A stretch of DNA of 64,000 nt from Pyrocephalus nanus. Its lineage: Eukaryota; Chordata; Aves; Passeriformes; Tyrannidae. Both the position numbers and the translations under genes were made by a program. The DNA lies in the NCBI GenBank assembly GCA_038380795.1, contig CM076261.1, forward strand, positions 7,632,556 through 7,696,555. Direction: 5' to 3'. Each line of letters opens with the position of its first letter. Positions within the stretch are counted from its first letter, which is position 1. The notes under the pieces are model-generated. The model was not told the DNA's origin. It ran no database searches and saw only the letters and a list, made by a program, of their open reading frames with translations. Positions 24,984-39,826 of the stretch are shown here, in pieces.

Positions 24984-27900
24984 GTGAGCAATTAGTAGAT
25001 GTTTTCCATGCACATAGTCATACTGCATCTCCTGTGGCAGTTCTCAATTTGGTAATGGTAGAAGTGTCCAGCCACCTTCATGTCCACAGAGAAATAATGT
25101 TTCTCTCTTTGTTATATATATATACATAGATACCAATTAGAGGTTAGTGATTCTAGCACTTTTTATATCAGTACTGCATGATGGGCTCTAATAACAGAAG
25201 AATATCTCTGTCCTGTAAGTGTGAGTCTCCACCCTATTCAAGAGAACAGCTGAAAGTTAGATGTAGTTTCATTCTTTCATGTAAAAGAAATTCTTAGTCA
25301 AACAGGAACTAGAGCTAAGGTAGTTTGTTCTAAGAATGAGGAGTATTTTCTTCTGCATAAACTTCATTCCCTGAAAACAAAGAAAATTGTTACAATGGTG
25401 CTGAATGTTTCCAAATGCTGGTTCAACACACTCACGCATTACATTATTTTGTTTCAAATATCATTTGAAAACTGCTACAGTATTAGAATAGTGAGGCTTT
25501 TAAAATTGTTTGCCTTTCTCAACACTATAAAAGGAAAAATCGTAATGGGAAAAATATCTCATATCTAGGGAGGAGGCATAGATAAGAAAAACACTCCTAT
25601 GTGATCTTAGAAGCTAAGTCTAGATTGGGAGAAATTAATTAGCAAATAGAATTAAGGTTTTAGGTTGTATCCTGAGAAATGTGAGATTTGCAGCTGTTAG
25701 GGGTGGGGTTGGGAGTGTGCAAGTGCTGTGTAAAGGGGCTGAGTCACAAATTCTCCTTCCACTTCTGCCATGTCTCCTTACTGTCCCATAACCCCTGACC
25801 TCCTTGCTTTGCACTTTGTATTATCCCCTTTTCTTCCTTTGAGAGCAATCCTGGCCTCATTTTACTCATCCCAACACTATGTGATTTAATTGTATGTTAA
25901 CTAGTTTGGCAGGTCTGAGATAGTCCAAACCCCTGAGCTGCCTGAATTTCTTCCAGAATTTGAACAGTGGAGGTGCACAGCAAAGGAGGCAGCTGTCTGA
26001 CAGTGCCTCAGGGCAGGCAACAGAAGTAGCTGCTTTTCACTCTCCTTAAGACAGAAGCAGGGCCATGAGTTAGAAGGGCTCTGTGAAGAGAAAGGTGAGC
26101 TGTGGCCAGGGCTGGGGGCTAGGTCATGACAAGAGGTAGGTAAAACAGTCTAAAGCTGCCATACAGAAGAGCCTGAGACTTGAGCCCCAGGGTAAGTCTG
26201 ACTGGGGCAATGAAACTGACCCAATAACCAAATCTGCTCAATAAAGTACAGTGTATCAGGGTCCTGTTCTGACTTTGCAATACTTTTTTCTTCCCGCTTC
26301 TGATTTCTTGCATCATTCATACCTTCAATTTTAACAGTTGAACTCCCAAACTCCTCCCTAGGGCCAGACACAGAACTTGGCATGCAGGAAGGAAGGCTGC
26401 TTGCATTTTCTGGCCAATACTTCTTCAAACAGTTCCTGACCAGTATTCATCATTCTCTCTCTTCCCGCTCTGAGCCTCTCCTTAGTGTTTCTTCCAAAGG
26501 TAGAATGTATTCACCCAAGGGAGACAAGTTCTTATTTTTGAAGGGAGAGCACTGCAAAACGATGCAAATAGTTTCAAAGTGAATAAGGTGTCAGGGTCTC
26601 TGGCTAAATGCATGCTGTGCCAGCTCCTGCTTAATTCTCGAGAGAAAAACTCTTTGATAATTTAATTGTTAGAGGCGGGAGGTCTCAGATTCTAAGTGTT
26701 TGCATTAATGCAGAAGGATACTTGATTCCTTCTGTCTACCAAAGCAGAGTAATTACTATTCATTGTACTTCTGTTGCTAGAAGAAAAGTGTATTATGTGA
26801 GCTTCTTTGGGGTTTGGAATAAATCTGCTTGTGACAGAGATGAAACTATTGAAAGTAAAAATCCAGGAACTCTGTTACCAAATACATACAGTTTCATTAT
26901 GTAGTACAGAAATAACAATACCAATAACTTAAACATATCCCAGAACGATGCTGCAGTCTTGAGCAAAACAAACTGAAATGAGTTAAGGTGAATATTAAAA
27001 AGTAAGAATGGTTCATTTGTGTAGCAGGATGTGACCAGGTGTAAATGAGAGTTTCAGGAGGTGGGTATATCGTGGCCCAGGCCTTTAAAGCATCTGCTGT
27101 AGTATAGAAGATCTTGAATACGATTACACTCATGACTTAAGCAAAAGATGAACAGATTATTCAGTAGATTGGTATTGGTGCATTAATTCACTAGGCTGCT
27201 GAGAGACCTTGTGGTTTCACCTTGGTTCAGTTGCTGTGTATACATTATGCATTTGAAGAAAATGTATAAATCATACCACAAGTTTAATGTAACTGTAGCA
27301 GTTTTGCAGTTTTATGATACTTTAGGTGCTACTTTGGGAAACAATCTTATCAAGTTACTCTGTCATTTGACTACTGCACTTGATCATTTTATTTCATTTA
27401 CTTTATCAGGAACTTTACTGGCATAAAGATCTGAGTGAAAAATAAAATAACACCTTGTAACTCAGTGTCACCTTTCCTCTGAGAACCTCTTTGTTCTCTG
27501 CACTATTATGTGCAGACTCTCTGGGCGACAATGCCAGGTTCCACCACACTGAGCCTACATGTTCTGGAACTTGTCTTGCTTGGAATTGGCTGCAGCAGTA
27601 TCCCATTCACATTCCACTATGCCAAGGCATATCCCAAGGCTTGTACTTTGTGTTATTCTTTCTTTCACAGAAAACAGTCTTGTAGACTTGATCTCCAGGT
27701 TACACCAGTAGATTAAACTTACTCTGAGGCTTCACAGTGCTTAATTAACTTAATTTCAAACCATTTCTTTCCATTGTCAAGAGATTTGGAAAGCAGTTTT
27801 ACTTAAGTGATAACCATGACTTTGTCCAACGCATTCCTTTTATAATCACCTCATTTCACTCAGCAACCATTCTTTGCTTGGTTGGTGCCATGCACCACAG

Positions 27901-30900
27901 GTTATTACAGTTCAGTCTCTTGAACTTTTAATTCAGTAGCCAAGTAGAGGAGACCAATATTCGAAGCAGTTTTCAGTGCCACACAGACATGCTTTGGATA
28001 TGATGGCCACTGTCAAAGCAGTAGGTAGAGAAGTTCTGCAAATATCAATAGTCATTAGTCAGCATTATTAATTTCACTGTATAATGGTCTTCTGAAGTAG
28101 TTATATTATAAATCAGTGACAGAGAGATTAGGTGACCTAGAGATTCAGTGTGTGGTATGGAGTCACTAGTGAGGGTGCAAACATCACGGACACATTTTCT
28201 GTATGGACACTCAGGCTGTGATTGAAGTAAACCAAATCTGTAAACTTGTCCCCTGGGTCAGGGGAAGACTTAGTGCTTTCCAGTTTTTCTCTCCACTTGG
28301 TTGTTCAGAGCCCTTTATCTATTCTGTTCTCTCTTTTCTTTATCCATTCACATTCCTGCCTAAAGGTGTCATATAACCTAGCCTAGGAACCTGCAAGCTT
28401 ATTGCTAATACCGAAAGGGTAACACCAATGCAGTAATTCGTCTCTCTGAAGTCAGAATAATGCCAATAAGCTTTCCTTCCTCACCTGTGCTCTGTATCTC
28501 TCATGTAAGAGTTAACACAAAATCAGATGACAACAATACATGTGTTTCCACAATATTGATCCACAATAAAGTGAATTTTGAATCTCATCCTGAATATTAA
28601 ATCTTGCTTGAGGCCCTTGATTTCTTTCAGTCTTTGATATACCTGCGCAGGACTTTATAAAAAAGTAAAAAATAAAGAATACAGCAAGTTTCCCTTTTCA
28701 TCAACTTGAAGTGGAGCAGTGAAAATGAGAGTACTGTTCCCACAGCTTTGGAAAAGCAATAGCAATTAAATCAAGGCTTGCATAAATGAGACACAGCTTT
28801 TTCTCCTTTCCTTTTTTTTCTTTTTCTTTACATTCTATATAACTTAAGTTTAAAAAAAATGTATAAGTCGATAAGTTGTTAATCCAGCATTTGCTTAAAG
28901 GCATATATGTCTTTGGGGCAGCTGTTTCTTTTGGGGCTACCATCTTGTTGCTGCAGTGGGAGTGCAGTAAGGAAGCCATTATTAAAATTTTATTACATTG
29001 GCTTCTGCTTCCATTGTAGAATGGAGTTTTTCTGATCATTATATTTCTCCATAAAGAGGTTACTTTGTTTTGCCTGTCTTTAGTTTCTGTTTTCAGCTGT
29101 CTCTATGCCTGAGCCTTCCAGTAGTTTCTAATATATGCAATTGTGGCATCTGTTTAAGTCAGAGACTGTGGTTCTTGGCAGTGGATAAGCAAGGCTTTTG
29201 CACTCAGTGGAGCTGTGCTGGGAATGCATTGTTCCCATTCCATGATAGCAAATCAGGCTGTTCAGTTATACATACACCTTTGCCAACTATTTCAAGCAGT
29301 TAGGACAGAAATTGAAGATAATAAGGCTGAAGGAAAATTCCAGCCTCCTCTCCCTGAACCTTGTTTTTCCCTGTAGGCCTACTACAAAAGAGAGATGATG
29401 AAAAAAAACACTGTGGTAATGACACAGTTCGAGAAGTTTCTCTTCCAATGGGACAATCCTCCTGCATCCAGCACTGCTGGTTTTGGTAAATTTTATAGAG
29501 CAGCCTTGTTCTACAAGTGGTAGTCAGGAAATTTATTTATGTCTTCAGTTCTAAAGGATATAAAAATGCTTTAGATTGTCACTGTACACAGAAGCAGTTT
29601 ATTGATATAAAATAATGTCACTACTGGGAAGTGACTGACAGTCTATCCTCATAAGAAGATTTGGCCTAGGTTAGCTAGAATCTTTGCATCAGTCTTTTTA
29701 ACAGAAAAAGACTTTTCATGCATAGATGAAGACCTAAGTTTGTATTCATTATGTAGGAAGTAAAATGGAACTTGTTCATATTTATTAAAAAAAACTAAAT
29801 CCATTCACTTACAAATGGTGCTTTAGCATGTGGCCTGAGGACTTGCAAGTATAAAACTTTCTGGTTTTGCAAGATTTTAATTTGTTCTTCTTACCTGTTT
29901 CTTTCAGCGTATTGTATTCTTGATAGTCAAAAACCACAGTGCTCTTTTTCAGGGACTTTTATATGGAAAAATCTCACAACTGTAGCAATATAAAAATAAC
30001 TGGAGCCTGAGATTTCCAATTTTTCTCATCTTATACAAATTCCTAATGGAACATTTACACAATTAAGGCTCCTGGATTTTCAGCATTTTTTTCTTAAGGA
30101 ATAATTTATCTCTATTACATATCTGGCAAAATTCTGCATATAAGAACCATCAGTGCCTCAGTGATTAATTGTATTTATTGTTTTTTCTCAAATTATTATA
30201 CATCTTTTAGAAGTAGGAGAATATTTGTACTAATTACATTAAATCTCTCTCATTGCAACATATGGCAAGAAACAGGGTTGGCAGTGTCATGAGATTCTAA
30301 ATCAAAGTGAGAGAATAAGTAATTTTGAAAAGACAGGCAGGGGGAAATATAATTATGACTGAACCAGAAAACAGCCCCTTGCTAATAGCAAAGGTCCGTG
30401 GATCTGATTTCATAGGACCTGATCCTGTGCTCCTTACTGAATGCAGTGGGTTATGTGAGGGTGGAAGAAGCATGTCACTGTTTTGCAGCTTGCCCCTTAC
30501 TCTATTCTTAAGATATCTTATAAAGCTCAACTTTAACAGGTATGCATTTTCCAGATGTGCCACGTGATTAAATATTCAGTATGTAGCCTCTCGTGTTTGA
30601 ACAATACTGTTTGCATCAGAAAAACGGGAATAAAAACTGGGAAATATTTCTAACGGCATCTTCACACAAAGAAGATGAGAGAGAAAATTTGATGAAAGCC
30701 TAGTTTTCAAAGGGATGCCTGAAGCATGTAGCCAGAGGCAAGTTAACGTTAGTTATAGTCCTTTGCAAGGCCTGTTTACATGTTTCCTCTGTAGTCAAAG
30801 GGCTGTATGCATGTGCTCTCAAAATTACAAATGCCTACATGGTTCCTTTCACTCTTTTATCTTACCAACATGTGAATGCTACTTGACATTATGCTCAGAG

Positions 30901-33900
30901 ATGTTTTAAGATCTCCAGCTTTTTTTTAATTGCAGTCAATATATGGAAATCATTTTTGAAACTTACCCCTTTTGGAGAGTTGCAGTCCTGCCTGTAGTGG
31001 GCTCATAACTGAGGGAGAGAAAGATGTAAAGCAGAAGAGCATAGCTGGAGGGCTTTTATACTTTGTGCTCACACAAAGCATGTCTGGGTGGAGGATCTGG
31101 CTGTGCAAGAGGTTATGCAAAACTGACTGAGCCCATATTCCTCAAGCTGATGATGCTAGGTCTGCAAAGTTGTTTTTTGTGACATTCATATGGACAGAAA
31201 TAATGTGGATACAGGATTAGTTCTCATTTTTATCTCCACCACATGGAGAAATACCACCAATGTAATTTTAGCCAGCAAAGATAGCCTTTTTATTTGCATG
31301 ACAAAAAGTATCTTTCTCTTTGGAATTTAAAAGGCTGTTAAAAAGCAGAGGTATTAAAAAAGCCATGGCCATTGATTTTTCTGCTCTGGAAACAAGTTCA
31401 AGTCCTGTCAACGACAGAACTGATTTCTTTAAGTAAAGAAAGGGATAGCCTAAGATTCTACAGTGCTGTGACGGGAAGGGAAGCTACTTCATACATGTTC
31501 GGAAATTCTGCATTGTTAACCTTGTAACACCATGCTGGAAGTTCCATATCCTTATTCCTAATGCAGCTGAGGTGTAATCAGAGGTGGTTTAGCTCTTTAA
31601 TTGGGAGTGTTAGTGTATAGCATATGCAGATATATATACTCGTTAAATATGTAACATTACTTAGTAGGTGTACTTTAAGATGGTTTAAGAGTTGAAGATG
31701 CATTATATATTGTATTGCTCAAAGTTAAATGGAGATTGGATTTGTCATCTGTTTATTTCAGACACATTGCATGATATGCCCAGATATGCATTCTTGCTAC
31801 CTTTCATTTGTGTCACCAGTTCAGGTCTCAGTTTCATCTTGATTTTTCATACATTAATATTTGACTTTTCTTTCCTTCCATTTCATCTTTTCCACCACTG
31901 CCTAATCCTTCCACCATCATGGCAGAAGAAGCTATCACTCCTACACTTATTACCTGTAAGTAACTTCTTTGTCATCAGAGACACGCTTTCTGCCATGTTG
32001 TTCCATGCCTAAGTAGTGAATGCTAATATTGAAAGTTCCTGTATAAAAGCATACTTTGTAGAAGTTTTACCAAGATTAAAACAACATGTTCAATGATGTA
32101 ATTAAATATTTAGCTTTTAGCTTTATAACAGTTTCTTATGCCTCGTACTGTGCATTAGAGTCCTTTGAATATCATGTAACGAATTTTCTTAATTGAGAAG
32201 TAGTAGGAATAAATACCACTACCATGTCGATGAGAAATTTTCATGCCTGAATAACTATTTTCAGAATTTATTTAGTAGTTTCTTTCTCATTTGTTCTGTT
32301 GAAAATATAGCATTGGTCAGACATGTACAAGCATTTCCATTTGTTGCTGTGTACATATTACTACTTTTTCATGAATAATGATAATGCGTAAACATCACGA
32401 GTTACCATTTCTGGAGTGACTTTCAAAGGAGAGAGCACTAAAAAATGAGGGCAGGATGAAGCATAACTTTCAGTAAGTAACAACTTTTTGTTTTGATACA
32501 GTCCTTAGTAATACCATTATATGCTTCTTTATTTACCCAAAGCCTTCGTTTTCTTCCCTGCTGTCAGCAGGTGATGAATGAGAAGGGTCCTTCTGTGAAT
32601 TTAGCAAATCCGTTTCTGAGGCTTTTCACCTTTACTTGCTTTCCAGGGCCAAGGAGTACATAATAGTTTTTGAATTAACAAAATATTAGAGGTCTGGCTT
32701 AGCTGCAAAATGAGACTCCTTTAATCTTGTTTAATCCTGTTGGCCAGCAGCACAAATCAGCTGTCCAGTAGATACCTGTTATCTTTAAACCTCAGATTTA
32801 AAAGTCATGGGAATCTATGAGATATTTTTATATAGTTAGAGAAGTTTGGGTGTTACTTGCATGAGACAAATATTAGTACTTGTTTTCAAGTACATATGGT
32901 AGTAGCATGCTCTTGCATGGAACACATTTCAGTAATGTTTTTATTTAAAAGCAATATAAAGTTTCTCATGTTCCTTTCTAGTTGCTCTTCGGACTTTTTA
33001 AACACATTTTTTCAATTGATATTTTGAAAAAGGATCAAAAATTCATTTATAGGGTTTACGGAAAAATTAGTAAATATTTTCTAGCTTGAAAAGTCGGTAA
33101 GTAGACTTATGCTTCAAGTGAATGAAAGCAACTAAAATTTAAACCTCTTAGTTGAAATTCCCTAAGACTTCTGAATATATTGAAAGTGCTCATTTGCTTA
33201 GTAATTCAGATTTCATATTACATTATTTGACACTCTACATGTAGTGCAATTTTTAAAACTGTTCTTTAAAGCAGTGTATTAATGTGAAGGTCATAAAAAA
33301 TTATCTCTGCCACAGATACAGTATTCCAAAATTTATTTCTGTGCTTGAGATAAGAAGACCATATTTTCATAGGCATAAAAAAAAATAAATTTAGTTTGGG
33401 ATCATTTAAATGTAGTTGTTTAAAATGTCAAAAGAATATAATACACTAAGTCAAATAGTATGTTGTTGCCATAATAAGTAAATATATTTAAATTAATATT
33501 TTAATATGATTCATGTCTCAAGGCTAAGTCAAAACCAAAATTGAAACAGATGGAACATTAAATGAAACACTGTTTCATTATTCAAAGAAATTGGATTTTT
33601 TTTTCTCTTTTTCCACTGACAGAGGAAAATATGTGAATTGAAATGGGTTTTCTAAGTTTTACAAACAGGTTTTGTCCCCTGTTGTGAAATAATAGGGAGT
33701 GTTAATAGTGGATGGAGTAGGATGTCTCTGGATTATTTTAAATACTCTCCCAGTGGCTTCAAGTAAAGATCTGTCTTTTTGTTTGTGTGATACAAATTCA
33801 GTAACTTTGTAGCTTGGGTCCATTGAGTCATCCAAAAGAAACGGTGAGATCTTGACCTTGTACTGTTTTGTTCCCTGTCTGGCAAAAGAAGCGAAGTCAG

Positions 33901-33950
33901 AGCCCTGAGAAGAACAATCAATATTGTCTGTCAGTAGGAGGAAGTATTTT

Positions 33951-34030
33951 GGACCAAATTCTCCACCTATTTACACACTATGGAATTTCACTGAAATTGG
34001 TGGAAATCTTAGATGAATGCAGAATTCATT
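33951..34030. repeat. Possible fragment of ancient dispersed element
   Basis: The stretch GGACCAAATTCTCCACCTATTT then ACACACTATGGAATTTCACTG resembles the 'caaattctgcnctcagttacac ... ttgaagtcaatgg' layout of an old amniote palindromic repeat, with a related fragment at 11431. Divergence is high and the assignment is from recall only. Confidence 0.35.
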
Positions 34031-36733
34031 AGAGTTTTATTTTTAGCTGAGAAAGTTCACATGGATTATAAAATGTTCTATATTTTGAGAAACATAATTT
34101 CAAGTACTCTGCCATTGCTAATTTACCACTTCTATACTGAGCATCATATTCAAATTTACTGATTAGTCATTGTAAATGCAAGCTGTAACATCCAAGCGAG
34201 CATCTATGCACTGAAATAGTTACTATTGTCTTGTGTGCTGCTTTCCTTGTGTGCTGTGGGCTCCTTTTCCCTGGTAGACTGCAATCTCTGCCACTTCTAG
34301 ATCCATCCTAAATTAAAATTAAAAAAGAAAAAATTGGCAGATGCCAGGAGCTGCTGATGAATCATCAGAGGTGGACCTACAGCTGTGCATATTTGGCTGA
34401 TAATTATTTCTATTTTATCTTGTGTTTACTAGTTAGCCAGTCAAGAGACATTAGAGAAAAGAAGTTGAGTACTGTTATTGAGAATTCTTTTTAATGGGCT
34501 TAAGGCCCTCTGCCAGTCTTTCCTCCCACTCTTGCGTTCCTGAAAACTGGTGCATTTTTTACCTTTCACCTCAGTCGGGCAGCAGATTTTGGTTTTTTTG
34601 TCTGGCCATAGTTAGTCCTCTATAAGTTCTTTTGTTCTTAAGATTCGAGCAAATTTAATAGTGCTCATTAACTCTGCAGCAGGTCTTTCAACTTGGCAGT
34701 CGATTCCAGGTGGGAAAAAAGGAAGAATGGAGATAGTATCATTAGTTACACTTGGAACAACTGGCGTTCCCAGCATGGCAGGAAGCATTGGCATGACTGC
34801 TTACTCCTGACACATTTTCTGATGGGCAAAACCACTGCACCACTGGCAGAAGAAAGAAAAATACATTCATTTTTTTGTGTGTGTAATTATGCTTGAATGA
34901 ACTAGGCAAGCCTGTTGTTAAGGTGACAACAAGTACCACTGTGCTGACTGTTGGCCTTTAACTTTTATATTCAAGATTTTAATTTTTATAAAGATTCTGT
35001 GCTTGGCGGTCATTATTCACGAGGCAGGAGCTAACAGCTAGATTCATGCGAATCCAAATATCAGACAAAGTGAGTGCTTGGACCATCATAGTTTACTCGA
35101 GACACTGTTACCTGATAGAGAATTTGGGGAATTCAGTTTACCCCAAATCTTGAGGAGATGATAGCTGCAGATTTTAGCTCTGGTAAGTTGCTCTCAATAA
35201 TTTCAATATTTCTAGGAGTGGGATGTACACCAAATTAAAATACAGAGTTGTGAAGGCAGCTTTTGGTGCTGTTCCTCAGTTTAAGCTTGATATCAAATTG
35301 TAAGTTGTGATTATTATTGAAATTAGTTACTTATGCAATGACAGGGCTGCACAGCAGCTAGGTGCATAATTTTATTCTATTTTTGTGCCTTTTCACAAGT
35401 CATTTCAATAGGAGACAATTATTGCCCAGTATTCTTTTACAGTCCTAATCATGTTGTGCTCTTCATAGTGTGAAATCTACTGTTGTCTGTCCCAGCACTG
35501 ATAATTTAATTAGGTGACCTAGAATAGAAATGCACCAAGGTGCATCCTCTGTATGGAAATCTCAATCCCAAAGCCCAGTACTATATTGAAACATAGACTG
35601 TGTGGGACTACAGGCTCTGTTGCCTGGTATGCATGACTCAGTTGATAGAATTCCTGCTGCAAGAAAATTTATTCCACAAACATTGAGCTTTTTCATATAA
35701 ATGTCAGCCCTTTTCACAAGAATTTAGTAGTTTGGGGCCCAGTTGAAGTATGCTTTTCTTGTATATCTGACTTGAGCTCAGTAGCCTGGGAGTCCATTCT
35801 CAGTTTAGTTATGTTTGTGTCTCTTGCTTCACTGGCAGATGCTCAGTGCTGGCTTCTGGATCTCTATTCAGAGCCCTAATTTGTGGCTTATTTCCCTAGT
35901 CCCATTGCCATTGACTTTATACTTATGGAAGAAGGCACAAGGTTAGTAGATTTACGAAATGATCATAATAATTGAAGTAATCAAATTTTTAAAAAATCAG
36001 TGGTATAAAATCTCTTAACAGTGATTTCTGGATAATTCCAGGGAATATACAGTCATCGAATTTTAAATTTCTGCAATAATGTGAAAACAGTGCTGTATTT
36101 TCAACTGCCTCTGAAACCAGAATAAGATCATTAGTTTGCATCTTGTACATGGGAGAGAATACTGAACAGAAAAACATGAATGTGTTTTAACTGTTTGATC
36201 TGTTAGACCTGTGATCTCTTCTGAATCTTTAAATATGCGTAGGTACAGAGACTTGTATCATAGAATAGTGTAATAATCAAAAATAAACATGGATTCCTGT
36301 AATTGTCTTGTAAGCTAGACTTAAATGATTTGAGGATGTCCTGTGAGTTTTGCTGCATCTTGCAAAGTCTACAGTGCCAACATATTAAAATCTTTGGAAA
36401 ATACTTAGTTCCAAAATAGCAAGAAGGATGTTCTACTAAATCACCATGCAGAAAAACACATTTGTGTGCTGTGTGTCGTATGCTTTGTGTACAGAGGTAT
36501 CTAGCTTTCATGCAGAGACACTGAGCAGTCTCAGAATTGGGATTTTATTTTTAATTAAATTATGCTACGTAATTTAAAAAAACCCAACTATCTAAAGTTG
36601 TTATTTCGTATACTGAATCCTTGTATTTTCTGATTCTTTTGGATCTGATTGTACTGCTTTATAGCCAAGGCTTACATTCCCATTTCTCTGTAGAAAAAAT
36701 TGTAAATAATGCTTAGCACACAGACCACCAGTA

Positions 36734-36747
36734 TTTTTTTTTTTTTT
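36734..36747. repeat. T14 homopolymer
   Basis: Fourteen consecutive T residues followed by AAA, within the intron. Confidence 0.95.
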
Positions 36748-37100
36748 AAATTTTATCAGCTCTTCCTGAAGTGTGTGAGTCCCCCAGGACAGTGGTCTGA
36801 CTATATAAAATAGCTTCCTTGAAGTGCAGCAGAGATCAGATCATTCTTTTGGAAGAACTCTGCTCTAGTTCATCTTTTGTGGGCATGTTTACATACTCAC
36901 TCCAAGTTACTTTTCCAATACCTGTACTGGAAACCCATGGTCATTTCAGAACTTACCCAGACTTTTAAAACCACAATATCCCAGATGTACTGAGTTAGAA
37001 ACCATAACCTGTAAAGTACTGCAAGATTGAGGTTTTCAAATAAATAAGCATGACAGAGAGAGGTGAAGTATCAGAAGTGATTGACTGCTGTCACATAATC

Positions 37101-37240
37101 TGTCCTGGTTCCAGCCCGAACAGGGTTAATTTTTGCAGTACCCAGGAGGCAGCAAGGTTTTCAGTGGGAGCTCTAAGTTGGAGAATACCATTCCTAAACC
37201 ACATCACAGTTACTGTCTCTGCTCTTAGTGTCAGGCAGTA
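37101..37240. mobile_element. Possible degraded LTR fragment of an avian endogenous retrovirus
   Basis: The start TGTCCTGGTTCCAGCC followed closely by CAGGGTTAAT and a TTTTGCAGTA stretch resembles the opening of ERVL-type LTRs common in birds (TGTCCTGGTTTC ... GAGTTAATTTTC). Only the first 40 or so bases look alike; the 3' limit is a guess and no internal retroviral coding sequence is near. Presumably a solo-LTR remnant if real. Confidence 0.3.
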
Positions 37241-37534
37241 GATTTGCAGATGAGCTGGGGTTTGGAGATTTTTCTGTTTTTAGAGGGAGACACTGTTTGT
37301 TTTGTGAAGATATCAGGCATTTAGTTTTGAAACCAATGTTTCTGTAGAAATAACAAGTACTTATGCAGCTTGGAGGCATCTTGGTTTTTTCCATATTTTT
37401 TTAATAAAAGGTTTGTGTTGTTTTCTAAACTCATTTATGGGATTTGAATTGAGTACTGAGATTGCTTTTAGAAATTGTGGATTCCATATACTCTTGTAGG
37501 ATATCTTCTGTTAAATGATTTGGGAAGGGTGTGT

Positions 37535-37564
37535 GTTTGTTTGTTTGTTTGTTTGTTTGTTTTT
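37535..37564. repeat. (GTTT)n microsatellite
   Basis: About seven and a half GTTT units, preceded by GTGTGT. It is the longest clean tetranucleotide array noticed in the window. Confidence 0.95.
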
Positions 37565-39813
37565 GTTGAGCTTGTTGTATGAAATCTGTTCTCTGACCTC
37601 TGAATCCCATCGGAGATGCTTCACCTGAAATATTTTTCTTGAGCTGTCTGCAGGGTTATGGGCAGGTGAACGATAATCCACCTCAAGGTAGCATCTGTCA
37701 TTGTTTACTCTTAATTTCACAAGGAAAATGTTCTAATCTTGGCTTATTTTCCTACTTTGCCTTTACATTTCCTTTCTTATTTACAGTACACCTTGAGCTC
37801 CCCTAAAGTGTAGACTGCCAGATACCTGGAGGGAACAACAGTGGCCATTTGCTTTCTGGAATGACTAGCTGACCAAAATCATCATTCATTTCCAAATTTT
37901 CTTTCAGTCATTTTTCCTGCATTAAATTTTTTTTCCTGCAATAATTTACCTATTTCTGATATGAGAGAAGAAAATATCTCTTGCTTTCTTTTGCCACTCC
38001 TGATCACTCTGACCTTCTGTTTCCCTTTGTGAGAATCTGGGCAAGGATTCCCATCTGACCAGAGTCCTTCCTAATTTCTGGGCAAATTGTATCTGGGGAG
38101 ATTGCACCAGGTTTGAAACTGAGCATAACAAAAATTAATCAAGCAAGGAACCAGAAGAATGACTGTGCTGAGTGCTTACATATCCAGCAAAGCATGCCTG
38201 GTATTTCTTCAGTCCTAGATAACCTGTTGCAAAAGAATATCTTTTATGAGACTTGTCACAGTATATTAGAATCATGGCTTCATTTCATTTACTAGCGTGC
38301 AAGAAAGGGTTTGTTATCACTGCTATTATTATTATTAGACTGTAACATTTAGTGTATGCTATAGAGAGAAATCTGTAGGACTGTCAGGAAAGTCTTGCAT
38401 AATTCCATCAGTTCCTGTGCCAACCAGACAGCAGCAGTGATCCAAATAAAAAGAAGTAGTTGGAGCAGAGCAGAGTTTTGTAGGCCTTGTGCAGTGAACT
38501 ATCTGCTCCTGCAAGTACTGAGCTGGTGAACATAAAGAAGCACATTTATTTTTATGTGCTCAGCTGAAGCTGAGGACTGCTTCTGCATTTGATCTGAGAT
38601 ACCTCAGTGAGATATTGAACCAAACATCCAGGGCTATCTTGATTATACTCAGTTCACCTGCGGAGGGAGGTAGCTTCTTTCCCTCTTTCCCATTCACTGA
38701 TTCCTCTGATCATGAAAACACAAGTTAGAGCTACCAGAGGCATCTGTCTTGTCTGAAGGAATAGGAAAGCAAAGCATTCCGTTTGTGAAAAGCTAACTTG
38801 TACATTTCAGAATCATACAGGAATGAGAGAATCAGCTATTTCAGAGCGATTATGCCACTCTACATCCCCTACTGCAAAGTGATAGTGTTCTTTCCTCCCA
38901 TGTGTGACATCAGTAGCCAAAAATAAAATCTTCCAGTATGGATTTCACCAGCGTGTTCATATTGAGGATAAGAATGCAATATGCAATATTTTCTGCAGCA
39001 AATAACAGTTTTAGGTAGGTTAGGTAGTGTTTAGTTACGCTTTAGGCATAATGGCACGTATTTTGCCATTTATGGTCCTATTTGGAAATTGTCAGTGGAA
39101 AGGTCATTTCATATCAACTAAGTTCTTGGCTTACAGTGTATTTTCAAAAGCAGGTGAAATACTGAATGCTTTGTATTTACTGGCATTTTTCAGGTAAGAT
39201 TGTCATGTTTATGATACATCGTAGAACAGAGCCCTGATCCTTAGCTGTAACATTCACGTGTTACTGGAAGTAGAATTTTCCTTTCTGCTTGCTGAGTAGG
39301 GAGGAGTCATGTCTGCACTTTAATATGCTTAAGATTATATAAGATATTTTAAACTAACAAAAGAAGAGAAGCACATAAGGGTATTACTAAACTAAAGGGA
39401 TTACCTACAATATGCTTTAAAAAAAAACAAAATGGAAAACAGGATGCCTTGGTCGTAATAAAAGCTTCCAGCAAGAACAGGTTTATTTTTTTATGAATAG
39501 ATTAATGCAGTTTCAGCTGCCTTTTGTTAGAATCCAAAGCCCTACAAACTATTTCACTATTTTGAGGCAGGAGTACTGAGCATTCATGGAAGTGTCTTTG
39601 TGTAGTTCTCTGTCCAAAAAAGGATTTTACACCTTAAATCTTAACTGTTGTTGTCTTCTTTCCAGCTACTTTTTCTGTTTCAACACTAATGTATATGCCC
39701 AGCTCTTAAGCCTGACTCCTTGTTCTTCTTATAATTTACTTTTTCTGTTATTTCTCTTCTTCCTCTGCTCCTCTTTTTACTTGCTCCTCCCATTCTTTAT
39801 CCCCTTTTCCCTT

Positions 39814-39826
39814 CCCCCCCCCCCCC
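39814..39826. repeat. C13 homopolymer
   Basis: Thirteen consecutive C residues after a long pyrimidine-rich stretch (about 39720-39813) and about 125 bases upstream of the antisense CR1 copy. Confidence 0.95.

Noticed and set aside
28701..29039. 112-codon minus-strand ORF with a Lys/Glu-rich run.
   Set aside because: The run comes from a T/C-rich simple stretch near 28800-28830; no recognisable protein.
29377..29414. Strong acceptor (ttgtttttccctgtag) followed by GCCTACTACAAAAG and a GTAATG at 29413, vaguely like the small extra juxtamembrane exon of PTPRK/T.
   Set aside because: In the phase left by the transmembrane exon (phase 2) the frame reads RPTTKER then a stop; no nearby poly(A) signal to support a last exon.
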